A stretch of 64,000 nucleotides of DNA from Fen-549 sp050011315. GTDB lineage: Bacteria; Actinomycetota; Thermoleophilia; Gaiellales; Gaiellaceae. Under the pieces are notes generated by a model that was given only the letters and a program-made list of their open reading frames with translations, did no database searches and was not told where the DNA came from. Where the stretch lies: assembly GCA_050011315.1 (NCBI GenBank), contig JBEKJI010000011.1, positions 1 through 64,000 of the forward strand. Reading direction: 5' to 3'. The translations under genes were made by a program, and so were the position numbers. The stretch's first letter is position 1; the number at the start of each line of letters is the position of its first letter. Positions 7,731-15,004 of the stretch are shown piece after piece.

Positions 7731-9794
7731 GTGGATCAAGACGATAGTGGAGAGGGAAAGGGAAGGCGCCCGAAGAAGGGGCGCGAGCCGGCGTCTGGCC
7801 GCTCTTCTGACCAGGCGCCTGAAGAGAGCGAAAAAACGCCTCGGGATGACGACCCGGAGAGCGCGCGTCGGGCTTTCGACGTGCTGGAGCGTTTTGCCGG
7901 TGAGCTAGAAGAGATCCTGCACTCGCTGGAGCGCGCGAAGAACATCCCACCGCCACCGGTGAGCGACGAGCCTGCTCCGGCGAAGGAACCGCCTTACCGC
8001 CCTTCGAGCATCCATTTCGAACGCGGCTCGATCTCTAGCCGGATCGATCCCGACGCAATGCGCCCCTTGCCACCGCCGCCTCCCGCCTCCCGTTCCGGGC
8101 TGCGGCTGACCTTCGAGGCGTTCTTCCTGATCCTGGTCGCCGCAATCTCGGCACAAACCGGATTGCGGCCGCTCTTGATCGCGGGCGCGGAGATAGTCGC
8201 CTTCCTGATCGTCGCCTCGGTCGAGCTGGCGATCGCGCGCGACCGTCACCCGTCCGGAGCGCCTCTTCTCCCAGCCGCGCCGCCCGCTCTGCCGTACCCG
8301 CTCGCCCTGGAATCCGCCGAGCAGTCTCAGTCGGCGCTCGAGTATGTCGAGCCGCTCGTCTGGAGTTTCGAGAAGAGCGAGCCCGTCGAGGTAGTCGCAG
8401 AGATCGAAACAGAGCCGGAGGTCGAGCCGACGCCCAAGGCCGAGCCGGACTGGCCGCTGGCCGCGATCGAGCGCAAAGCCGAACCGGACGGGACGGAGGT
8501 CGAGACGGGCGAGGCCGAATCCCCCGCGCCCGTGGAGAGCACGATCGAGACAACCGCGTCTCCGGCCGTCCCTGAGGATGCGGCGGCAGAAACAGCCGAG
8601 CCCCTCATCCCGGCCGGCGAAGCGATCGAGCAGGAAGCGCCCGCGACTGAGCCGGACGTCGAGATAGCGAGACGCAGGCGCTTGTTCCGTCGCCGCTCCG
8701 TTCAGCCGGCACAGCCGGAGGAGATCGAGCCGGCGGCCGAGGAGGCGAGCGCGATCGAGCCTGAGTTCGCACTCGAGGAGAGCGGCGAACGGCGGCAGCG
8801 ACGCTCTCGTAGGCAGCGCGAAGGGCTCGCAGAGACACCGGCCGCCACGGAGATCGAGGTCGCGCCCGAAGCCGGGCCCGAACCGGGGCTCCAGGCCGGT
8901 TGGGAGCCGCGAGAGCGCCGCCGCTGGTTCGGCGGTCGCGTAGGCCGAGCGGCGGAGCCGCGCGAAGAAGAAGAGCCGGAGCCACAAGCCGAAGCCGAGC
9001 CGGCAGCGATGGCCGAGGAGACCGACAAGAAGCGCCGCCGCTTACGCGGGCCGCAGGCCGAGCAAATGGAGCCGCCGGACGAACGAGCCGAGCCGGAGCC
9101 CGACTCCGAGCTTGAGCGAGTCCTGGAAAGCCCGGCAGAAGGCGAACCGGCAACAACCGGCAGGCGCCGGCCCCGTCTCTTCCACCTCGTCGGCAAGACC
9201 GAAGCGGAAGCCGAGGCCGAGGTCGAGTCCGGGACCGAAGTCGAGCCCGAGCTCGAAGCCGAGCCCAGGGAGCACAGGCGCTGGTTCCGCGCCCGCCACG
9301 AGACTGTCGAGGAGGATCAGGCAGAGGCAAAGCCGGAGGGCGAGGGCGACGAAGGGCTCGAGAGCGCGACGGAGATACCGGCTCCATTCGATTTGCCCGT
9401 AGAGGCGGCGGAGGAAGAAGCGCCTGCGCTAGAAGCCGAGCCCGAACCCGAGTCGAAAGAGCGCAGGCGCCGGTTCCGCGCCCGCCACGAAGCCGTCGAG
9501 GAGGATCAGGCAGAGGCAGAGCCGGAGCCGGAGAGCAAACGCGGCTTCCACCTCTTCCGCCACGCCGGCGAGCCGGAGGGGGATAGCGACGGAGGGCTCG
9601 AGAGCACCATGGAGATACCGGCTCCATTCGATTTGCCCGTAGAGGCGGCGGAGGAGGAAGAACCTACGTTTGAAGCCGAGCTCGAAGCCGAGCCCAGGGA
9701 GCGCAGGCGCTGGTTCGGCGCCCGCCATGAGGCCGTCGAGGAGGATCGGGCAGAGGCAGAGCCGGAGCCTGGCGGGCATCGACGCCGGCGCTAG
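7731..9794 (+). CDS. Two-TM protein with long acidic tail and basic-aromatic repeats (likely truncated)
   Basis: I do not recognise this 687-residue protein. It starts at a GTG with GGAG upstream. Residues 1-125 are polar, including a helix (RAFDVLERFAGELEEILHSLERAK). Two adjacent hydrophobic helices at about 127-145 and 147-167 form a membrane hairpin. The remaining roughly 515 residues are Glu/Pro/Ala-rich and are interrupted at intervals by short basic-aromatic motifs such as RRRLFRRRS, RRRWFGGR, HRRWFRARHE, RRRRFRARHE, KRGFHLFRHAGE and RRRWFGARHE. Blocks with IPAPFDLPVEAAEEE recur. The terminal TAG lies at the junction of a perfect 27-bp tandem duplication, and the same frame carries on afterwards with the same type of sequence, so the natural protein was probably longer. 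Confidence 0.7.
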   Translation: MDQDDSGEGKGRRPKKGREPASGRSSDQAPEESEKTPRDDDPESARRAFDVLERFAGELEEILHSLERAKNIPPPPVSDEPAPAKEPPYRPSSIHFERGSISSRIDPDAMRPLPPPPPASRSGLRLTFEAFFLILVAAISAQTGLRPLLIAGAEIVAFLIVASVELAIARDRHPSGAPLLPAAPPALPYPLALESAEQSQSALEYVEPLVWSFEKSEPVEVVAEIETEPEVEPTPKAEPDWPLAAIERKAEPDGTEVETGEAESPAPVESTIETTASPAVPEDAAAETAEPLIPAGEAIEQEAPATEPDVEIARRRRLFRRRSVQPAQPEEIEPAAEEASAIEPEFALEESGERRQRRSRRQREGLAETPAATEIEVAPEAGPEPGLQAGWEPRERRRWFGGRVGRAAEPREEEEPEPQAEAEPAAMAEETDKKRRRLRGPQAEQMEPPDERAEPEPDSELERVLESPAEGEPATTGRRRPRLFHLVGKTEAEAEAEVESGTEVEPELEAEPREHRRWFRARHETVEEDQAEAKPEGEGDEGLESATEIPAPFDLPVEAAEEEAPALEAEPEPESKERRRRFRARHEAVEEDQAEAEPEPESKRGFHLFRHAGEPEGDSDGGLESTMEIPAPFDLPVEAAEEEEPTFEAELEAEPRERRRWFGARHEAVEEDRAEAEPEPGGHRRRR
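9521..9621 (+). repeat. Long near-identical direct repeat, copy 1 (copy 2 at 10161-10261)
   Basis: About 100 bases here recur 640 bases downstream, with a single visible difference (G at 9602, T at 10242). Both copies encode the PESKRGFHLFRHAGEPEGD block of the acidic repeat protein. Near identity at the DNA level, including third codon positions, indicates recent duplication or gene conversion rather than selection on the protein alone. Confidence 0.8.
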
Positions 9795-9820
9795 CCTGGC
9801 GGGCATCGACGCCGGCGCTA
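9767..9820 (+). repeat. Perfect 27-bp tandem duplication creating a stop codon
   Basis: Two identical 27-base units (9767-9793 and 9794-9820, each beginning GCCTGGCGGG) lie head to tail. The TAG at 9792-9794 spans the junction: TA from the end of unit 1 and G from the start of unit 2. With one unit removed the frame reads on as RRYGLRRRATESSDEMAQE into more acidic repeat sequence. Twenty-seven is a multiple of three, so the duplication does not shift the frame; it only makes the stop. Confidence 0.85.
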
Positions 9821-10845
9821 CGGCCTCAGGCGCCGAGCAACGGAATCGAGCGACGAGATGGCGCAGGAGGCCGAGGCCGAAACGGTAGCGGCGGAGGTCG
9901 AGATTTCGCTCGAGCCGAAAGCCGGGAAGAGGAAGCGTGTGCGCGCGCCCGAGCCAGATCAGGACGGTGCGACCGATCAAGCGGAGACCGAGCTCGGAGC
10001 CGAACCGGGGCCAGACGAGCGCAGGCGCTGGTTCGGCGCCCGCCGCGAGCGTGAGCTGCCAGCTTCAGCTCGAGGTCGAAGCCGAGCTCGAAGCCGAGCC
10101 CAGGGAGCGCAGGCGCTGGTTCGGCGCCCGCCGTGAGGCCGTCGAGGAGGATCAGGCAAAGCCGGAGCCGGAGAGCAAACGCGGCTTCCACCTCTTCCGC
10201 CACGCCGGCGAGCCGGAGGGGGATAGCGACGGAGGGCTCGATAGCACCATGGAGATACCGGCCCGAAAGGAGGCGCAGGCCGAAGCGAGGATGCAAGAGC
10301 CCGAGATCGCGCCGGAGCTAGCCGCCGGCGAGATGGAGGCGCGAAGGCCGTTTTCGTATCGCCGTCACCGAGAGAGGTCTGAAGCGCCGGAGGAGAAGAC
10401 GAGCAGCCCGGCCGATGAGCAGTTAGAGGCGCTCGAGGAGGATCTCGGCGCGGATCGGTCCGTCCGGCGGCGGCCTGCGCGGCGTCGCGGTAAGGCGCCC
10501 GGCGAGGCGCACCCCGTCGAGCCAAGCCTGGAAGTCGAGATCGAGCAGGCGGATACCGCAGCGGCGGCTCCGGCGGCCGAAGCGACAGCCGAGATCGAGC
10601 TACCCCGGGGAATCTCGATCCGCGAGATAGAGCAGACACTGGACGAGCTCAAGGCGCGGCAGCCGAGCGCGCGGAGGCTCCGCTGGCGCTTCCGCGCAGA
10701 GGCGATCAAGGACGTGGAGGGGCATCCGTCGGCCGCCGACGCGGAGCTCGAGGAAGCCCTCCGGCTCGAGAACGAGTTCCGCCTCAACGCCGAGCAGGAA
10801 AGACGCCGGCGCGAGCGCGAGTACCAGCGCAGTCTCAGGACCTGA
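9795..10845 (+). pseudogene. Displaced C-terminal part of the acidic repeat protein
   Basis: This segment carries the rest of the protein in two frames. From 9795 to about 10060 the upstream frame continues (AQEAEAETVAAEVEISLEPK, then PDERRRWFGARRE). From about 10065 the sensible frame is shifted by one base and runs to a TGA at 10843-10845 through EAELEAEPRERRRWFGARRE, the repeated KRGFHLFRHAGE block and a C-terminal charged helical region (ISIREIEQTLDELKAR, EEALRLENEFRLNAEQERRR). The C-terminal helix looks like a real conserved domain end. The downstream part could be translated separately from an ATG at 9937, but I see no good ribosome site. Either the gene is decaying or assembly errors in repeats broke it. 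Confidence 0.6.
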
Positions 10846-10910
10846 GAGAACCGATCAAGCGGCCTGGTGACAAGGCCGATCTCAGGCCGCGCATTCTCCC
10901 GACAACGACA

Positions 10911-10935
10911 GAAGCGGGCGCCGCATGCCCGCTTC
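10911..10935 (+). terminator. Perfect hairpin after the acidic repeat gene
   Basis: GAAGCGGGC and GCCCGCTTC form a 9-bp stem around the loop GCCGCAT. There is no T tract, so it may act as an RNA-stabilising hairpin rather than a terminator. Confidence 0.5.
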
Positions 10936-10979
10936 GTCTGATCTGGGGGGAGATCCGTGTGTTGTATATAAGAGGCCGT

Positions 10980-11016
10980 AAGGCCCCCGCCGCATCGGGG
11001 CCTTGGCTCTGTTTTT
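10980..11016 (+). terminator. Rho-independent terminator
   Basis: AAGGCCCC (10980-10987) pairs with GGGGCCTT (10997-11004), and TTTTT follows at 11012-11016 after a 7-base spacer. It would end rightward transcription from the acidic repeat gene. Confidence 0.7.
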
Positions 11017-11192
11017 CGAGTGACCCCTGCTGTACTGGGGCCTATCTCGTGAATCGCACTATGCTTGGCGGATAGTGCTTCATCTATCCCCGCTTAGTGC
11101 TTGACCGCGCTACTTGACTCGCTTGACCGCGGAAAAAGCCGCAAATTGCGGTGAAGCAGTCTGGTGTTGGAGGTCTTCGGCTCGGTTCGCAC

Positions 11193-12332
11193 TCACTTTA
11201 GACAGGCTCCGGTGGAGACGCCGCGGTAGTCGACGAGCCTACTGAGCAGCTCGTGGACGAGCTCGCTCGACACTCCGTAGCCGACGTCCGTGCCCTTGCG
11301 AGCGCCGAACACGGTCAGCTCGACCTGGCCGCGACCGTTCACCACCGCTCCGCCCGAATCTCCTGGGCGCACCTTCCCGCGCAGGCTGGTGATCGAGCGG
11401 CTGACGATCTTGCCCGAGTAGTCGGGCGAGAAGAGAGTGGCGGTCGCACCAACCCGCGCCGCCGAGGCATTGAAGGGGCCGTCGCCGGGATAGCCGAGCA
11501 CGGCGACCGCATCGCCTGCGTGCGGGGGAGCGAGAGGAAGCGGCCTCTCCTTCAGCCCAGGAACCGAGAGCAAGGCCAGATCGTTAGTGCCGTCGAAGGC
11601 GACGACGCGTGCCTTGAGCGCCGAGTGCCCCTGTGTCAGCACCCTGATCGTGTGACCACCGGCGACGACGTGCGCCGCTGTGGCGACGAGCTCCGGTTTC
11701 CTCGACACGACCCAGCCCGAGCCCGCGTAGCCGATACCGCAGGCCTCCGAGTGCACCTTGATCACACTCGGCTCGGCCCAGTGCAGCTTGGCAAGGGCAA
11801 GGATCTCGGGGTCGGGCGCCTGCGCGGGCGCAGCCGGCCCGACGATCAGCGGGAACGGGTCGATGCCGGAGAGAGCGCTCATCACGTCCTGCGGCGGCAG
11901 CACCTCGATCAGCCTCGACAGCAGCGTCGAGTTCCGCGCTTGCGTTCGTAGCGACGAGGCCTGGGGCAGGTGGAAGGCGACCGCGGCCATGATCCAGAGC
12001 ACGGCAACGGCGGTGGCGGCTCCGAGCACGAGCCCACCGGCGGCGTCGACAAGCCTGAACGGCGTCAGCCTGAGCGCGTCCCTGAGCACTCCGCCCATCA
12101 GCGCCCCGACCGTCTCCAGCGCGATCGCCAGCAGTAGGGCTCCCGCCAGCGCCACCAGCGGCGTGTAGGGCGAGTGCGAGCCCGAGAAGATGACCGGCGC
12201 CAGCCGTCCGCCGAGGTAGAGCCCGCCGACCACGCCCACGAGCGAAAGCCCGCCGACGAGCAGCCCTTTGCGCGCCCCGCCGATGGCGAGCAGCAGGACG
12301 AACGCCAGAGCTAACCAGTCGACGAAGGTCAC
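11193..12332 (-). CDS. marP: MarP-like CvpA-domain membrane serine protease
   Basis: This 379-residue protein has four N-terminal membrane helices of the CvpA/colicin V production type (about 5-120) and a C-terminal periplasmic trypsin-like domain (about 185-370). The catalytic triad is visible as His221 (ATAAHVV), Asp251 (GTNDLALLSV) and Ser326 (RPGDSGGAVV). Cys198 and Cys377 match the disulfide-forming pair known from the mycobacterial homologue MarP (Rv3671c), which supports survival under acid and oxidative stress. The start is GTG at 12332, preceded at a distance by AAGGTAG. Domain order and length are those of the family, so I regard it as intact and functional. Confidence 0.92.
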   Translation of the reverse strand: MTFVDWLALAFVLLLAIGGARKGLLVGGLSLVGVVGGLYLGGRLAPVIFSGSHSPYTPLVALAGALLLAIALETVGALMGGVLRDALRLTPFRLVDAAGGLVLGAATAVAVLWIMAAVAFHLPQASSLRTQARNSTLLSRLIEVLPPQDVMSALSGIDPFPLIVGPAAPAQAPDPEILALAKLHWAEPSVIKVHSEACGIGYAGSGWVVSRKPELVATAAHVVAGGHTIRVLTQGHSALKARVVAFDGTNDLALLSVPGLKERPLPLAPPHAGDAVAVLGYPGDGPFNASAARVGATATLFSPDYSGKIVSRSITSLRGKVRPGDSGGAVVNGRGQVELTVFGARKGTDVGYGVSSELVHELLSRLVDYRGVSTGACLK

Positions 12333-12350
12333 CGCCGAAGGCTACCTTTA

Positions 12351-12408
12351 CGCCGAAAAGTCCGCCCTCCTCCGGAGGGCATCACGACTTTTCGGCGACA
12401 CTCTTTTT
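12351..12408 (+). terminator. Long two-tier hairpin with T tract
   Basis: CGCCGAAAAGTC (12351-12362) pairs perfectly with GACTTTTCGGCG (12386-12397), enclosing a second stem GCCCTCC/GGAGGGC (12364-12370, 12374-12380). TTTTT follows at 12404-12408 on the plus strand. No plus-strand gene ends here, so it would block transcription coming out of the MarP promoter region toward the tRNA, or act as a leader structure for the leftward protease mRNA. Confidence 0.55.
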
Positions 12409-12604
12409 CGAACGAGACACCGCGCCTGCGGCGCGCGTACCTCGCCTGCTCCTACCAACGGCGCGAGCTCCCGATGAACGGGAGCGGGGTCCGCGGTGTA
12501 CGAGTTGGGGACGACGTTTAGTGAGCCGCGCCCGCCATGTCGGTCGCGGCAGTCCCGGAATGACCCGCGCCGGGGTCCAGAACATCGCGGTCTCGCGATG
12601 GAGC

Positions 12605-12610
12605 TACAAT
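12605..12610 (+). promoter_or_regulatory. Putative -10 box of the tRNA-Asp promoter
   Basis: TACAAT lies ten bases upstream of the first tRNA base, the expected distance for a stable-RNA promoter. No convincing -35 element is visible. Confidence 0.5.
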
Positions 12611-12620
12611 GCTGCGGCTC

Positions 12621-12694
12621 GGGGGCGTAGTTCAGCTGGTTAGAACGCCGGCCTGTCACGCCGGAGGTCGCGGGTTCGAGTCCCGTCGCTCCCG
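12621..12694 (+). tRNA. trnD: tRNA-Asp (GTC)
   Basis: The cloverleaf folds completely. The acceptor stem is GGGGGCG with CGCTCCC (one G-T pair), the D-loop region is TTCAGCTGGTTAGA, and the anticodon stem-loop CCGGC-CTGTCAC-GCCGG has anticodon GTC at 12655-12657. The T-arm is GCGGG-TTCGAGT-CCCGT and the discriminator base is G. CCA is not encoded. It lies directly before the low-GC accessory genes, a common integration context. Confidence 0.97.
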
Positions 12695-12711
12695 TTCTCG
12701 CTTCTTCGGTC

Positions 12712-12753
12712 GGCGGCTTCTGCCAGCCGGCGCGGCCGGCCTCTGAAGCCGCC
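12712..12753 (+). terminator. Hairpin downstream of tRNA-Asp
   Basis: GGCGGCTTC (12712-12720) pairs with GAAGCCGCC (12745-12753), with GCCGGC repeats able to pair inside the loop. There is no T tract. It probably marks the 3' end of the tRNA transcript. Confidence 0.5.
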
Positions 12754-12952
12754 TGGCGCCGCTGGCGGCACGATCCTCTCCGAGCCCGTGTGTAAACACT
12801 GTTCTCTCCGGGCTCGCACCGCCAGCGACGCCCCGAGAAAGCGAGATGACACGTCGTTCGGCAGCAGCGGAGCAACCTGGGCATCGTCGAGAGCGCCGAG
12901 CCGGTCGATACTCTCAGCCTGCACGCGCGCACAAGACAGGCGAAGGAGCGCA

Positions 12953-13705
12953 GTGGCGGATAGATCTCGTATCGAATGGACGGAAGCCACGTGGAACCCA
13001 GTCACTGGGTGCTCGAAGTTGAGCCCTGGCTGTGCCCACTGCTACGCGGAGACGCTGAGTTTACGGTTCGGCCGTAGTCTGAAACCCTGGACTCCCGCCA
13101 ACGCCGCCGAGAACATCGTGATCCATCCCGATAGGCTCAAGCAACCTCTTAGTTGGCGACGGCCACGGATGATTTTCGTGAACTCGATGAGCGACCTATT
13201 TCACGAGCTAGTGCCCGTATCTTTCGTTCAGAGCGTGTTCGACGTCATGGCCGCTGCGCAGTGGCATACCTTCCAGGTCCTCACGAAACGACCTGAGCGG
13301 GCAGCGGAGATCGCGGATGCGCTCACGTGGTCAAAGAACGTCTGGTTGGGAGTCTCGATTGAGAACAGCCGATTCACCTGGCGCGCAGATCTGCTCCGCG
13401 AGATTGACGCCAAAGTACGTTTCATCTCCGCGGAGCCGCTTCTCGGCAGTTTGATCAAGCGTGGTGCCAGGAAGCGTTCGCTGAACCTCAAATCTATCGA
13501 CTGGCTGATTGCCGGCGGTGAGTCCGGCCCGCATTACCGACCTGTGAACATTGAGTGGGTGCGTGAGCTTCGCCAAGCATGTGCCGCGAATCGCGTGGCC
13601 TTCTTCTTCAAGCAGTGGGGAGGTCGAACGCCGAAGAGTGGAGGGCGCGAACTAGACGGCAGAACGTACGACGAGCTTCCCGAGGGGCAGTTCCGCTTCG
13701 GTTAG
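12953..13705 (+). CDS. DUF5131 (phage Gp37/Gp68 family) three-cysteine protein
   Basis: This 250-residue protein belongs to the phage Gp37/Gp68 family. The N-terminus RIEWTEATWNPVTGCSKLSP and the cysteine motif C-x6-C-x2-C (GCSKLSPGCAHCYAE) are diagnostic. The cysteines suggest an iron-sulfur or radical-SAM-like centre, although the spacing differs from the classical C-x3-C-x2-C. Other family blocks are IFVNSMSDLFHE, FQVLTKRPERA, WLGVSIEN, RFISAEPLLG and IAGGESGP. The biochemical role is not established. I chose GTG 12953 because GGAG lies just upstream and the family starts here. It converges on the TcmP gene with a 4-base overlap. Its DNA is visibly less GC-rich than the surroundings. Confidence 0.9.
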   Translation: MADRSRIEWTEATWNPVTGCSKLSPGCAHCYAETLSLRFGRSLKPWTPANAAENIVIHPDRLKQPLSWRRPRMIFVNSMSDLFHELVPVSFVQSVFDVMAAAQWHTFQVLTKRPERAAEIADALTWSKNVWLGVSIENSRFTWRADLLREIDAKVRFISAEPLLGSLIKRGARKRSLNLKSIDWLIAGGESGPHYRPVNIEWVRELRQACAANRVAFFFKQWGGRTPKSGGRELDGRTYDELPEGQFRFG

Positions 13706-14796
13706 AGAAACCGAAGTATCGTTCCACTCCGATACGTCCCTTTTCTTCGCCCCTCCCTTGCCTGGACGATCTCCAGCCTCCCCTCATCTTCCATCGGCTT
13801 AAGGATTGTCTTACGCAGGTGCTTGGGAAGGAATGGCGTTTCGATCAAGGTGAACCTCTCCAGCTCGTCGATGCTGAAGGCCCGCCTATCGAAGTAGGAG
13901 AGCGCAGCGGCGCGAAGCGGCCTCGTGTCCGGCTCGGCCTGAAACAAGACGGTCTGCTCAGACTTGGTTGAGTCACTGAGGCGTCTCCCTTCAACCGGGT
14001 CGATTCTCCACATTGCGGCCTTCATCCGCTCGAGCCCGACCTCGTGATTAGTGCCGAAGAAGAGCGTGTAGCCCGAGTTCCTCGCTGCAGTCACAATCTC
14101 GAACGAGCGAACGTACCTTAGACCGCATTCGCTCTTCAGCTGCTCAGCGAAGAGATCGTGAAGGAACCGTATGCGAGCATACCCTTCTATCTCGCGAGCC
14201 TGCTGCCATCGATCAGTTCCGAAGAGCGCGTTAAGCGCGTTCGTCTGATCGCCCACGCCGAGAAAACGATTCACGAACTTCAAGGGAACGTAGATCAAGA
14301 CCTCACACCGGTTGAACTGAAGGAAGCGCCCTGTGATGTCCATTGGGACTCCCGTATATCCGAACGGATCGATAAACGCGAACGTTGGTGCAAGCACCGC
14401 ACCATGCTTCTCGATTTCCGAGATCACCTTTCCGAACTCTTCCTCAAAGGAGCCACACACAACCCTGTACTTGACGTTGTCCGGAAGTTCTCCTAGTCGC
14501 TTGATTTCCTCTTCGAGTCGTTCTACGCGTCTCGCATCCTGCTCGATGAAGAAGTAGACAAGTTCCGCATCAATGGCCGCTCGCGACTCATGCTCAAGGT
14601 AGGCATTCAACATCACGATCGGCGAACCCGGTTGGCCGTCTTCGTATACTCCGGGCCCAGCGAAACCGTCAATAATCACGAGTCGTCCTTGCCAGCTAGC
14701 CATGATCGGTAACCAGGCTTGGAGGTAGCTCTTCAGGATGAAATGTTTCGCCGCTGAATGCCCTTCGAGCTTCCAGATCGTTTTTTTCGGAGGCAC
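13702..14796 (-). CDS. tcmP: Three-Cys-motif partner protein TcmP (methyltransferase-like)
   Basis: This 364-residue protein matches TcmP, a family named for co-occurring with the three-cysteine Gp37/Gp68 proteins. It opens with KTIWKLEGHSAAKHFILKSY. A Rossmann-type core follows, with a motif I-like loop (LVIIDGFAGPGVYEDG), an acidic strand end (YFFIEQD) and a DPPY-like motif (FAFIDPFGYTGVPM), which suggests an S-adenosylmethionine-dependent methyltransferase ancestry. The C-terminal 100 residues resemble a winged-helix region (FSIDELERFTLIETPFLPKHL). Length is normal. Codon use and base composition differ from the flanking genes, a sign of transfer. Its 3' end overlaps the DUF5131 gene by 4 bases on the opposite strand. 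Confidence 0.88.
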   Translation of the reverse strand: MPPKKTIWKLEGHSAAKHFILKSYLQAWLPIMASWQGRLVIIDGFAGPGVYEDGQPGSPIVMLNAYLEHESRAAIDAELVYFFIEQDARRVERLEEEIKRLGELPDNVKYRVVCGSFEEEFGKVISEIEKHGAVLAPTFAFIDPFGYTGVPMDITGRFLQFNRCEVLIYVPLKFVNRFLGVGDQTNALNALFGTDRWQQAREIEGYARIRFLHDLFAEQLKSECGLRYVRSFEIVTAARNSGYTLFFGTNHEVGLERMKAAMWRIDPVEGRRLSDSTKSEQTVLFQAEPDTRPLRAAALSYFDRRAFSIDELERFTLIETPFLPKHLRKTILKPMEDEGRLEIVQAREGRRKGTYRSGTILRFL

Positions 14797-15004
14797 GACC
14801 TACATGTTGTCTGTTGTAGATCGATCCGTCCAGATCGCAGCGCCTCGTCGAACCGTGCTACCGGTAACCAGCGTGTCATGTCCTAGCGGCTAAGCGGAGG
14901 TCACTACAGCCCGATATCCGCTTCTGGGTTCGCGTAGGTCTTTATGCATCCGTCTCGCGTCGCCGAGCTCCATACGGGACTCGTTCCGAGTTACGCTCCC
15001 TTGG

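Larger units (their letters stand above)
10846..11192. other. Convergent intergenic region with several structured elements
   Basis: This 347-base region separates two convergent genes and holds no recognisable coding sequence. It contains a perfect 9-bp hairpin (10911-10935), a rho-independent terminator (10980-11016), an inverted repeat GCACTAT/ATAGTGC (11056-11062 and 11072-11078), two copies of TAGTGCTT (11073, 11095) and three TTGAC units (11101, 11114, 11123), two of them within the 11-base direct repeat GCTTGACCGCG. It could hold a small RNA, but no clear promoter could be assigned. Confidence 0.5.
12333..12620. other. Region upstream of the MarP-like gene and tRNA-Asp
   Basis: This 288-base non-coding stretch separates divergent units. 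It contains the long hairpin at 12351-12408 and the -10 element of the tRNA. I see no reading frame with coding character. Confidence 0.5.

Noticed and set aside
7905..8987. Long open frame on the minus strand opposite the acidic repeat gene
   Set aside because: It is Arg/Leu-rich low-complexity sequence created by the GC-biased codons of the plus-strand gene, with no domain or ribosome site.
9240..10261. Regularly spaced repeats resembling an array
   Set aside because: The repeats are part of protein-coding units with variable spacing and length and conserved reading frame. They are not CRISPR repeats with unique spacers, and no cas gene is present.
12621..14900. Integrated element with duplicated tRNA-Asp end
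   Set aside because: I looked for a second copy of the tRNA 3' end downstream and saw none, and there is no integrase gene, so no attachment site is claimed.
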